From Endozoicomonas sp965198415 (lineage in GTDB: Bacteria > Pseudomonadota > Gammaproteobacteria > Pseudomonadales > Endozoicomonadaceae), in contig CBDAPN010000032.1 in NCBI GenBank assembly GCA_965198415.1, positions 868,001 through 932,000 on the forward strand: DNA of 64,000 nt, given 5' to 3'. Positions 35,881-44,363 of this stretch are shown one piece after another. The position numbers and the translations under genes were made by a program. The notes under the pieces were generated by a model. The model made no database searches. It was not told the origin of the DNA and worked only from the letters and a program-made list of their open reading frames with translations. Every line of letters begins with the position of its first letter. The first letter of the stretch is position 1.

Positions 35881-36330
35881 ATGAATATTTCACTCAGAAA
35901 AATCACTAAAGAAAACTATGAAAACATATGTGAGCTCGATGTTTCAAAAGAACAAGAAGATTATGTCTCGTGCAATATGTGGTCTCTTGTTGAATCTTTT
36001 TATAACGAAGGATATATATATCGTGGCATATATAACGAAGAGCAGCCAGTAGGTTTTCTTATGTGGGTCGTAGAATCCTCAAAAAAAATTTCTATATGGC
36101 GTTTTATGGTCGATCATAAATATCAAAATATTGGTATTGGCAGGAGCAGTCTTGAACTCGCTATAGACGAAATTCAAAAAGATTCTGCTGTCGAAGAAAT
36201 AGAAATTTTATATAACCCGAAAAATCCTATTGCTAAAGAGTTTTATTCTAGTTTTGGCTTTGTTGAAATTGGAATGGATAAGGAAGGTGAAGATATGATT
36301 GCTGTGAAATCACTTTGTCATGGTGCATAG
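35881..36330 (+). CDS. GNAT family N-acetyltransferase
   Basis: This 149-aa cytoplasmic acetyltransferase has the GNAT fold: ISLRKITKENYENI start, FLMWVVESSKKISIWRFMVDHKYQNIGIGRSSLELAI (motif A; QNIGIGRS is the acetyl-CoA loop), and NPIAKEFYSSFGFVEIG (motif B). It resembles BltD/PaiA-type polyamine or diamine acetyltransferases, but the substrate is a guess. It is AT-rich, and sits inside a segment found in only one of two duplicated units, next to a transposase fragment, so recent acquisition is likely. No strong ribosome site: AAGCG lies upstream. Confidence 0.8.
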   Translation: MNISLRKITKENYENICELDVSKEQEDYVSCNMWSLVESFYNEGYIYRGIYNEEQPVGFLMWVVESSKKISIWRFMVDHKYQNIGIGRSSLELAIDEIQKDSAVEEIEILYNPKNPIAKEFYSSFGFVEIGMDKEGEDMIAVKSLCHGA

Positions 36331-36394
36331 TCTATATGCAGTTTTTAAAAATCTAGGCCTTTTAAATGGGAGGGTTACAACTGGAAAGCAATCG

Positions 36395-36628
36395 TCAAAT
36401 ACCCGGTTGCCATCCATTGTTGATGGGGTAACGACGATCACGGCCAAAACCCCTTGGCGTAATTCTTACCCCAATAGCTGCTTGACGATGCTTGTATTCG
36501 TTGATGTCCACCAGCCGAAGCACCCGATAAACGGTATCCTGCGCAAAGCCTTCCTGAACGATGGCCTCTGCATTTTTGTCGTGCTCAATGTGAGCTCCAG
36601 AATACGATCCAGCTCGTCGTAGGGCGGC
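36395..36628 (-). pseudogene. nadE: duplicated 3' end of nadE
   Basis: The bases encode the last about 75 residues of NadE (EAIVQEGFAQDTVYRVLRLVD, GVRITPRGFGRDRRYP), nearly identical to the intact gene at 39392-41014. The copy stops at GGCGGCAG (36623-36630), the same word found in nadE at 39621-39628. A 1-bp indel near 36,597 breaks the frame just inside the fragment. It is a by-product of tandem duplication and is not functional. Confidence 0.85.
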
Positions 36629-36961
36629 AGAGTTTTTTTGCACCGCTTACGCTGGAAAAATAATCCGAGGGGTTAGAACCACCCCAATAGTCTGTATCAG
36701 TAATGACATACCGGACATATTGTATTATTCGCATTCTGACTCTCTAAAACCAAGGAATTCTGACTCTTAGGTCATTAATCCAGAGCTAGCTGGTCGACAA
36801 TAGTTAGAAGCTACTGGCAGTGACTTATTGCTGCAAGGTAACGAAAACAGGAGTGGATAATGTCATCCCGTCACCTTTGCTGAAGACAGGGTTATAGCAC
36901 CAGTAAATATGAGGCTTTCACCCCAACAATTCAAGCCATGCATAACTTTTTGTACACCAAT

Positions 36962-36998
36962 AAAAAAAGCCAGACCTTTCAAATTAAAAGACCCGACT
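36962..36998 (-). terminator. terminator of kinase-like gene 2
   Basis: On the minus strand GTCGGGTCTTT and AAAGGTCTGGC form an 11-bp stem using G-U pairs, followed by seven T. It is the counterpart of 33186-33222, with base changes that keep pairing. Confidence 0.75.
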
Positions 36999-37051
36999 CT
37001 CTTTGTTATCACTGATTAACTTTTGGCTTTTCGTGAATAGCAATTTCCCAT

Positions 37052-38863
37052 CTAAAGTGAATCAACCAAACTATCAAATTCAGCATCACAATCTTTTTTC
37101 TCAGAGATTTTTTTAAGTATTAAGCCAACTTCAGACACTCCCATATTTGCATCTTTAAGATCGGGCAAAGTTTTCATGAGGTTGAAATCAGCTTTTTTAA
37201 GTACCGTTGTTAACAATTTCAAACCAACCAAGTATTGGGCTGAATCTTTGGCTTTTTCACTCCAACTCCCTAATGAACCATCATAATATTCTTCTCCAAC
37301 ACTACCCTGATTTTTATCAAGAAATTCATTTACTTCCATGTCACTATAGTTTTTCATATTCTCATTAACATAATTTATGAAAGCGGCATTGTTACTCGTA
37401 TGACGTACCTGATGATAGTTGGAGATCACATTTTCATTAAAAACTTCTTTCTCATTTGAAAAGAATTTCGTAAACTCTTTAATTAGATTGTTTCTTATCT
37501 TATAATTGGCAATTCCATCAGTATACGTTCCTAGAAAATGACCTATGTTTTTAAAGAGCTCTGGCTCTAAATTATTTATATCTACACCATTCTTACGCAG
37601 CTGATTGTAAAAGGTTTCTCTTAACGATGTAATAGATTTTACAAATTCTTTAGTGTAATTTTTTCCATCCAATCCATGTCTCAACAATTCTGCTGCTTCC
37701 ATAATATCACCCATCCCATTATTTCCTTCCTTGAAACTGATTCCATTTGAGGTGTTTATACCACTATCGATTAAAGCAAGCTCTTTATGCCCATCGTTAT
37801 TCCTCACCATTATGTTTTCCAAGCTTGGGTCACCATGGCACACCTTTTTCTCTCTCATTTCTTTCAAACCCTTAAAGAATTTTTTTAGTAAAGATCTGAT
37901 TTCACTAGTTTCAAAGGTATTTAAATCTAACTTTTCAAGTTTCTCCATAGTTATGTAGGCTTTTTTACCATTCGTAGAAACACTAAATGAATCACATTTA
38001 ACATAGTGATCAAACTGGATTAAGCTCAATATAGATTTTAATCTTTCTCTATAATCCGTGTCCTCTATCATTTTTTGATCAAAAACTTCAGCAACTACCT
38101 TCTCATTATTTAAGGAATAAACAGTAGACTCCTTTCCCTTACCCACAAAATTTAAATTTGAAACATTAATATCGTGATTACATGGTAATGGAACATCAAC
38201 CAACCCATCTAACATATCATTAAGTTCTGAAACACAAATTAATGCTTTATCCGCTGTTGAACTGATGACTTGATAGACACTAGTCAATCCACCCTTATTT
38301 TTTGTACACAGGTTTCCTGTGTTGCTTAAGCCATCCTTACTGGCTTCATCAATATTGACAAGAAACAACTTGTTTTTGCCTTGCTGGGCAATGACACCAT
38401 CCATATGTTTAATACTATGGATGGGTAATTCCTCATTAATACCTGACTCCCGTATGGCTTGTTTAAAGTGCTGTTTTTCATTAACACTTAAGTCATTTAT
38501 ATTGAGCAACGGTTTGTTATCAACACGATTCAGGTTATAAGGCTGATTCTTTTGGGATGTCAATGCATGGATGGATTGGTTATCAAAAGCAGTAGTTTTT
38601 AGTTTCTGACCTCCCATATCATTAGTTTTTATTATTTTATTCTCTATTGTACTGGTTGTTACTTTCCGACTCCTGGGTGGAGCACTTTTCTTCCAACTTT
38701 TGTTTCTATTATCTGAATTATTTTTCTTCATCAGATATTTAGCTGCGCGTACAAGCTTTTTTACCCCTCTTCCGAAAGCTTTACGCATTCTTTTTACATT
38801 CGACTTATTTCTATCTTGATCATTGATCGCTTTGCTAGGTTCGTTGTTTTTTATAATTTTCAT
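37052..38863 (-). CDS. eukaryotic-like protein kinase-fold protein, copy 2
   Basis: This 603-aa paralogue of the 33276-35075 product is colinear over its full length. It has the same basic amphipathic N-terminus, glycine loop VGKGKESTVYSL, KVVAEV in place of VAIK, catalytic loop HGDPSLENI and ALIDSG for DFG. Again the beta-3 Lys is Glu while the catalytic Asp, Asn and metal Asp remain. The glycine loop here has Lys residues absent from copy 1. ATG at 38861-38863 has GGAG five bases upstream; a TTGACA lies about 225 bp upstream near 39,090. Whether these are active kinases, other phosphotransferases or pseudokinases cannot be decided from sequence. Confidence 0.65.
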   Translation of the reverse strand: MKIIKNNEPSKAINDQDRNKSNVKRMRKAFGRGVKKLVRAAKYLMKKNNSDNRNKSWKKSAPPRSRKVTTSTIENKIIKTNDMGGQKLKTTAFDNQSIHALTSQKNQPYNLNRVDNKPLLNINDLSVNEKQHFKQAIRESGINEELPIHSIKHMDGVIAQQGKNKLFLVNIDEASKDGLSNTGNLCTKNKGGLTSVYQVISSTADKALICVSELNDMLDGLVDVPLPCNHDINVSNLNFVGKGKESTVYSLNNEKVVAEVFDQKMIEDTDYRERLKSILSLIQFDHYVKCDSFSVSTNGKKAYITMEKLEKLDLNTFETSEIRSLLKKFFKGLKEMREKKVCHGDPSLENIMVRNNDGHKELALIDSGINTSNGISFKEGNNGMGDIMEAAELLRHGLDGKNYTKEFVKSITSLRETFYNQLRKNGVDINNLEPELFKNIGHFLGTYTDGIANYKIRNNLIKEFTKFFSNEKEVFNENVISNYHQVRHTSNNAAFINYVNENMKNYSDMEVNEFLDKNQGSVGEEYYDGSLGSWSEKAKDSAQYLVGLKLLTTVLKKADFNLMKTLPDLKDANMGVSEVGLILKKISEKKDCDAEFDSLVDSL

Positions 38864-39391
38864 ACCCACTCCGAGAAAAAATTCGTATTTTCAGACCGAC
38901 TAAATAGGCAATCATCATTCGATATAATTTCGGCTATTTATTACTGCACCATTTCTTATCGGCAACTGTGCTACCTTTGATTTGATCAGTTCATTTTAAC
39001 AACTCAAGCCTTGCTTCACATGGATTAAGCCACTAAAAACCGTTCATAACATTATCTTACTCTATTGGTTATATTTATTTTTTAGCGCTGTCAATGCCAA
39101 TTGAAATATGCCAATTTTCCTGAGATATTTAAGACAACTCGCGTAGTGTCACAGATTAATGAAGCCCGCCCAAAGCAGTACATCCATTTTTTTCTTATTT
39201 CAGCAATAGGGTGTATGCCTTACCGACAGTCAGAAAGTTGAGGCCTACACCTCAACCACTGAATGCTTACAAAGCATGCCGCTTTTTAGGGAGCATGGCG
39301 ATTGCAATTTCAAGGTGCTCGGAATCCCCATGTCGCAGCTTTATGGTGCAAAAACGTGTCAGTAAATTAGCGTCTGACTGCATAGCAATCG

Positions 39392-41014
39392 TTAAATGCC
39401 CGGGCGCCATCCATTGGTGATGGGGTAACGACGATCACGGCCAAAACCCCTTGGCGTAATTCTTACCCCAATAGCTGCTTGACGACGCTTGTATTCGTTG
39501 ATGTCCACCAGCCGAAGCACCCGATAAACGGTATCCTGCGCAAAGCCTTCCTGAACGATGGCCTCTGCACTTTTGTCGTGCTCAATGTAGAGTTCCAGAA
39601 TACGATCCAGCTCGTCGTAGGGCGGCAGGCTGTCTTCGTCTACCTGGTCCGGCGCCAGTTCTGCAGAAGGGGGGCGGTCAATGACACGCTGGGGAATCAC
39701 ATAACCACGGGTGTTGCGATATTCTGACAATTTGAACACCAGCGTTTTGGGCACATCTTTCAAGACATCAAAACCACCGGCCATATCGCCGTAAAGCGTT
39801 GCATAACCCACCGCCATCTCACTTTTGTTGCCAGTTGTCAGTACCAGATAACCTTTTTTGTTGGAGATCGCCATCAGCATCACCCCGCGGCAGCGAGATT
39901 GCAGGTTTTCTTCGGTGGTATCCCGCCCGTAGCCAGCAAATTCATTATTAAGGGTGGCCATAAACGCATCAAACATTGGCTCAATGGGCAAAACCTTGTA
40001 TTCAACACCAAGGATTCTGGCTTCTTCGGCAGCGTCTTCGAGGCTTATATCGGAGGTGTAGCGATAGGGCATCATCACGGCCTGCACCCGATCCCGCCCC
40101 AGAGCATCGACGGCTATGGCTAACGTCAAGGCGGAGTCGATACCGCCTGAAAGCCCAAGTACAATGCCTTTAAAGCCGTTTTTATTCACGTAGTCTCGCA
40201 CGCCGGTGACCAGCGCATCGTAAACTCTGGAATAAATGTCCGGTATGGGCTCTACCGACGTCGTATCAAACGTTCGTAAGTCTTTATCGAAGGAGACGCC
40301 GTAGAGGCCGTCAGTAAACCAGGGGGCACCAAAGGCCAGTTTGCCATCGCTATTCATGGCAAACGAGCCGCCGTCAAACACCAGCTCATCCTGCCCGCCC
40401 ACCAAGTTGGTATACAAAATCGGCACATCGGATTCAAGGCAACGGTCTTTGGTCACCTGATGGCGAAGGGTCTGTTTATTCATGTGGAAGGGGGAAGCAT
40501 TCAAGCTGATGATCAGATCAGCGCCAGCTTCTTTGGCACGACGAGCCGGGCCTTGATACCAGAGGTCTTCACAGATCAGCAGCGCCACATCGACACCTTT
40601 ACAGTTATAAGTAACGGTCTTCTGACCTTTGACGAAATAGCGTTTTTCATCAAAAACCTGATAATTGGGCAGATGCTGTTTGGCGTAGCGAGCAACCACC
40701 TCACCGTCACGCAGTACCAATGCCTGATTTTCCAGACCGTGACGACCCATCAATGGCACACCAATAATCAAATCAACGCCTTTGACGACTCTGAGGCGAT
40801 TCAACGCCTGCTCCACCCTCACAATAAGGCTCGGGCGCAACAGCAAGTCTTCTGGTGGGTAGCCACAAAAGGCCAACTCCGGAAAGACAATAACATCCGC
40901 ATCAAACTGATCCCGCGCCTGCTCGGCAGCCTCAATGACACGGGAGGCGTTGCCGTCAATGTCACCCACCACCAAATTCAGCTGGGCCATGACTATATTG
41001 AGCTTTGCTGACAT
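39392..41014 (-). CDS. nadE: glutamine-dependent NAD+ synthetase (NadE)
   Basis: This 540-aa cytoplasmic enzyme makes NAD from deamido-NAD, ATP and glutamine. The N-terminal nitrilase-type amidase domain (residues 1-260) shows FPELAFCGYPPEDLL (Glu), FDEKRYF (Lys) and LLICEDLW (Cys). The C-terminal synthetase domain has the PP-loop LGLSGGIDSALT near residue 290, TTGNKSEMAVGYATLYGDMAGGF and RPPSAELAPDQVDEDSLPPY. Length and order match two-domain bacterial NadE. Its 3' end was copied during the tandem duplication to the left, but this copy is intact. Confidence 0.95.
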   Translation of the reverse strand: MSAKLNIVMAQLNLVVGDIDGNASRVIEAAEQARDQFDADVIVFPELAFCGYPPEDLLLRPSLIVRVEQALNRLRVVKGVDLIIGVPLMGRHGLENQALVLRDGEVVARYAKQHLPNYQVFDEKRYFVKGQKTVTYNCKGVDVALLICEDLWYQGPARRAKEAGADLIISLNASPFHMNKQTLRHQVTKDRCLESDVPILYTNLVGGQDELVFDGGSFAMNSDGKLAFGAPWFTDGLYGVSFDKDLRTFDTTSVEPIPDIYSRVYDALVTGVRDYVNKNGFKGIVLGLSGGIDSALTLAIAVDALGRDRVQAVMMPYRYTSDISLEDAAEEARILGVEYKVLPIEPMFDAFMATLNNEFAGYGRDTTEENLQSRCRGVMLMAISNKKGYLVLTTGNKSEMAVGYATLYGDMAGGFDVLKDVPKTLVFKLSEYRNTRGYVIPQRVIDRPPSAELAPDQVDEDSLPPYDELDRILELYIEHDKSAEAIVQEGFAQDTVYRVLRLVDINEYKRRQAAIGVRITPRGFGRDRRYPITNGWRPGI

Positions 41015-41224
41015 GGAAATACCTGCCCATCCCTTATGGAAACTTTTCAGGGACGGTATTGTGTTGTATGTGTCAGCATCTGTAAATTGAAATACCGAAA
41101 GAGTTCACTATTTCTGTGAAAGCCGGACAGTTGCCTGAGTAATGCTGGTAGTGAGAATGAAAAAAAAGAGGATCAGCATTGGGGTTATTAGGCTCATTCA
41201 CCCGCGATTCTGTAAAACATCGCC

Positions 41225-41294
41225 TTTATGCCCTTTGGGTATTTATGCCCTTTGGGTATTTATGCCCTGCCCTTTGGGTATTTATGCCCTTTGG
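41225..41294 (+). repeat. 17-bp minisatellite, about four units
   Basis: TTTATGCCCTTTGGGTA is repeated at 41225-41241 and 41242-41258, then once with a 5-bp insert (41259-41280), then a partial unit cut by the IS end at 41294. The same CCCTTTGGG continues after the second IS copy at 48526. Confidence 0.85.
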
Positions 41295-42465
41295 CTCTGT
41301 ACACGACATTTTTCATGAAGCCCTACACCACCGGGACTCGAAGAAGAGTGATAGCATCTTAATGAATTCATCAAGCCATGTTTCAATATGATCGAAAATT
41401 CGCTGGAGGTGATCCAAGCCTGCCCGGAAAAGGCTTTGTGCTTTTCTACCGTGGGTTTTGATCGTGATGGGATGCTCTTCGTTGACATATTCACCAGTCT
41501 TGTAGCTCCAGCAAAAAGCCAAAGCCAATACAGCCAGTAGCTTCGACAGTTTATCCCGGTCTTTCAGGTGTGTTTCCTCCATGTTGAAGCCGCGTCCTTT
41601 CAGAGCCTGAAACATGGTTTCGATCTGCCATCTTTGCAAATAATCAGCAATAGCTGCTGAAGGGTTTGCATCGCAGATCACAACCATCAACTCTTTCCCC
41701 TTTCTAGATGCTGCAAGGTAAACTATCTGCCCCCAAACTTTCCGGGGCTTTTTCATCGCCATGGTTTCACCAATACCTAACGAAAAGAGTCTTCGAACGG
41801 GAAGTTCTCTGTTTTGGTGCTTGTTGGGGACCAATGTGTTCACCGGAATGCGGATACAGAAAGGCCAATGATGCGAGCGCAGGTACTTTAACCATCGTAT
41901 CCCCCTGAACTCTCTATCCGCCAACAGCCTCCGCACAGGCTGCTCCGGAAAGATTTTTTGAAAGCGCTCCAACAGATCGATTCTCTCCTGAGTGTTTGAG
42001 CACCCTTTTTTGGGCAGTAGTATCCAGAGTATAGGGATAGCCATGCCTTTGTAATTGATGGCAAGGTATAGGATGTTGATTTTGAACTTGCCAAACATCC
42101 AGTTGGTACGATCCATGCTGAGCATCCAGGCCCCTTCCGGGGCAAACAAATGAGCGATGAGTTGAGCGATGGTTTCTTCTTCAAATGCCACATCCTTGAA
42201 AAAGCGCTGGATTCTGCGATAGCAGGAAGGGGTGGCGGCCACGCCGGGAAACGTAGTGGCCAGCTCTGCCCAGTTAACAGTGCGTCGTTTGATGATGGCC
42301 ACTATGAGAATAGACAGTACATCCAGATGTGACTTGTGCCAGTGGAGATAGTGCTTAAACTGTTTGGTGAGTGAGTTGATGGGGTTCATAGCTGCTTGAA
42401 ACCTTGGCTTTGACACTAAGTTTCATAGCAGGAATCCTGTCAGCTCACTTTTGTCGTGTACAGAG
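41295..42465 (-). mobile_element. IS4-family insertion sequence, left copy
   Basis: 1,171 bp with terminal inverted repeats CTCTGTACACGACA (41295-41308) and TGTCGTGTACAGAG (42452-42465), holding one transposase gene. It differs from the right copy at only a few bases. Confidence 0.9.
41313..42389 (-). CDS. IS4-family transposase, left copy
   Basis: This 358-aa DDE transposase has catalytic Asp residues in MLSMDRTNW and LLADREFRG, and the Y-R-E-K signature YLQRWQIETMFQALK of IS4 enzymes carrying the third acidic residue. The ATG at 42387-42389 is chosen; an in-frame GTG at 42416 would add nine residues, and neither has a strong ribosome site. The frame is intact, so the element may be active. 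Confidence 0.9.
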   Translation of the reverse strand: MNPINSLTKQFKHYLHWHKSHLDVLSILIVAIIKRRTVNWAELATTFPGVAATPSCYRRIQRFFKDVAFEEETIAQLIAHLFAPEGAWMLSMDRTNWMFGKFKINILYLAINYKGMAIPILWILLPKKGCSNTQERIDLLERFQKIFPEQPVRRLLADREFRGIRWLKYLRSHHWPFCIRIPVNTLVPNKHQNRELPVRRLFSLGIGETMAMKKPRKVWGQIVYLAASRKGKELMVVICDANPSAAIADYLQRWQIETMFQALKGRGFNMEETHLKDRDKLSKLLAVLALAFCWSYKTGEYVNEEHPITIKTHGRKAQSLFRAGLDHLQRIFDHIETWLDEFIKMLSLFFESRWCRAS

Positions 42466-42838
42466 AAAACCATCATCGTTTGTTGATGATAAAAAGATCG
42501 TCGAGTCGATTTCAGTCGCACCCCATCAAGACATACCTGTAACCAATGCAGTGATCAGGAACGCTGAGAATCTACCACCGCCAACACCGGAAGAAATTGA
42601 TCAGTTTTATGGCTTGTCACCGAAGGCCAGGAGTACTGCACTGATGGTGTTGCTGGGATACAGCACGGAACAGATGATGGATCGAGCCAATGTCAGCCGT
42701 GACGTTATCAGAAGCCGCATCGCTCGTATCTTTACCGCCTTTAATCTGAATAGCCGTGAAGAGTTACGGGCCAAGATGCTCAGTATTTATAATCATCTGG
42801 ACATTGATTACAAAAAGGAACCTATTTACGGGATGTGA
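42404..42838 (+). CDS. truncated LuxR-type HTH protein, 5' end replaced by the IS
   Basis: From 42466 on, the frame encodes LPPPTPEEIDQFYGLSPKARSTALMVLLGYSTEQMMDRANVSRDVIRSRIARIFTAF in separate recognisable blocks, a LuxR/GerE-like DNA-binding helix-turn-helix. The bases before 42466 belong to the IS terminal region, which happens to supply an in-frame start (42404) and about 20 foreign residues. The natural N-terminus is lost. It ends 25 bp before the recombinase gene, suggesting the two were originally an operon and the HTH protein regulated it. Confidence 0.6.
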   Translation: MALTLSFIAGILSAHFCRVQRKPSSFVDDKKIVESISVAPHQDIPVTNAVIRNAENLPPPTPEEIDQFYGLSPKARSTALMVLLGYSTEQMMDRANVSRDVIRSRIARIFTAFNLNSREELRAKMLSIYNHLDIDYKKEPIYGM

Positions 42839-42863
42839 GTCATAGTTGACAGGGAGGTAAACC

Positions 42864-43934
42864 ATGAAACCGAAGTACCTGAAACTGGTTAAACACACGA
42901 ACGGCGTCTATTACCTGCAAGGTAAGTTACTGGGGAAATCCATTCGGGAGAGCACCCGAACACGGGACTACCACGAAGCCTGTCTGATGGCGGTGCATCG
43001 TGAGCTGGATGCCCTGCGACTGGCAACCGGCGCGAACGATTACTTAAATCCCTTGTTCAGTGAGTGCGTCCGGCACTATGAAAAACAGGTACGGTATTCA
43101 AGAAAGAACCAGGGTATCGTTGACCGTTTGAACCAGTGGTTCGATGGTTACGCGATAGCCGATATAGATCAGGAGGATATAAATGCGTTTGTTGTCGAGA
43201 ACTTTACCCGTCGTGGACTGGCCAAGTCGACGATCGAGCGAAACCTTAATGCCTTTCAGGCCATTCGTAACCACGCCGTAAGAAACAAGATGGTTGTTCA
43301 GGATCGGTTGCCGTTCATTAACTATGAACGGGTCAGTAAACATGAACACCGGATGACCATCGTGGATAAATCCGTGCGGGATCAAATTATCAGCACGACT
43401 GATAATCCCGTGCGGGATGTGCTGGTGTTTCTGTGGTACACCGGCTCACGAATTGGCTGCGCCCTGAACCGGAGCTGGTCTGATCGTTGCGACAACGGGA
43501 TCAGGTTGTACACGGTGAAAGGTGGGCGTAACAAACTGCGCCAGCGTCGGGAATACGTTGTGCCAGAGGTACCCGAGCTGACCGCCATGTTAAACCGTCG
43601 GTTGATGGAGGCTCGCAAGTCGTCGGGCTTTCAGGTCACGGATAAGATATTTGACGTGAGCGACACGACGGTCAGGGAAGAGTTGGCCAGAGTATGCGAG
43701 TCGCTGTCGGTTAAAGACTTCCTGCCCCACGACATTCGTCATTGCTTCGGGACGTACCTGGCACAAGATAAAGTCGGCATCGAGGCCATTGCGGATTTAA
43801 TGGGCCACGATTCTCTTGAGTCAACCCGCAAGTACATCAACCATGCCCGAGATGATCTGGCCAGACAGATGCGGGGCGCACTGTCGAAGCCTGTGAACGC
43901 TGGCGTCGTGGTGGCTATCTCATCATCAGCGTAA
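42864..43934 (+). CDS. tyrosine recombinase/integrase
   Basis: This 356-aa site-specific recombinase has a SAM-like core-binding domain (about 60-160) and a catalytic domain with all key residues: Arg in YTGSRIG, Lys in TVKGGRNK, HDIRHCFG (His-x-x-Arg), GHDSLESTRKYINHA (His and nucleophile Tyr). AGGGAGGT five bases before ATG is a strong ribosome site. It lies directly after the truncated HTH gene inside the composite transposon, so an older integrated element is likely to be nested in the transposon. No attachment site was recognised. Confidence 0.88.
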   Translation: MKPKYLKLVKHTNGVYYLQGKLLGKSIRESTRTRDYHEACLMAVHRELDALRLATGANDYLNPLFSECVRHYEKQVRYSRKNQGIVDRLNQWFDGYAIADIDQEDINAFVVENFTRRGLAKSTIERNLNAFQAIRNHAVRNKMVVQDRLPFINYERVSKHEHRMTIVDKSVRDQIISTTDNPVRDVLVFLWYTGSRIGCALNRSWSDRCDNGIRLYTVKGGRNKLRQRREYVVPEVPELTAMLNRRLMEARKSSGFQVTDKIFDVSDTTVREELARVCESLSVKDFLPHDIRHCFGTYLAQDKVGIEAIADLMGHDSLESTRKYINHARDDLARQMRGALSKPVNAGVVVAISSSA

Positions 43935-44363
43935 AATGGTCTTTTATAAAGTTATAGAATAAAAAAAACAATCTATCGACAAAAACTGACTTGTAATCAT
44001 TATTTGATCTTAAAAAAAATCCGGGGAGGAAGGAATCATTCTATTAAAATGTTGTCATATCTTATGTTCAAGACTTTAATTTGTAAGGAATAAGGAATAA
44101 TGGACATAAGACCAAACTTTTCAGAAAATTCTCCCTCTTACATAGAAAGACCATCATCTAACTTTATAGATAATTCTGATGAGGGTACTAGATACACCCA
44201 GCCGTGCAGTATGCATGATAACTTATCAGAAACCAAAGCACTAGAAAATCGTTCTGTCATTGAGACAAAAATTATTACAGATGATGAACTGATAAACCTG
44301 ATTTTAGAACAGAAATTTTCTAACAATGTTCATTATCGAGTTGAAGGCGAGCTTAATATTAGC

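Larger units (their letters stand above)
32842..36622. repeat. copy 1 of the kinase-gene/nadE-end tandem duplication, interrupted
   Basis: This unit begins at GGCGGCAG (32842-32849), carries the minus-strand kinase-like gene, the shared upstream region (to about 35,550), then about 770 bp found only here (ISAs1-type transposase fragment and GNAT gene), and ends with a copy of the nadE 3' end (36395 to about 36,622). It is followed directly by copy 2. Confidence 0.8.
36623..39628. repeat. copy 2 of the kinase-gene/nadE-end tandem duplication
   Basis: This unit of about 3.0 kb runs from GGCGGCAG in intergenic sequence to GGCGGCAG inside nadE (39621-39628). It contains kinase-like gene 2, its terminator, upstream region and the native nadE 3' end. 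The matching unit 1 lies immediately to the left, so the pair is a tandem duplication with an 8-bp shared word at the joint. Confidence 0.8.

Noticed and set aside
39130..39391. Short plus-strand frames near 35,361 and 39,211 as a duplicated gene
   Set aside because: Both copies are conserved only as DNA of the duplicated unit; the frames have no ribosome sites and diverge at their ends.
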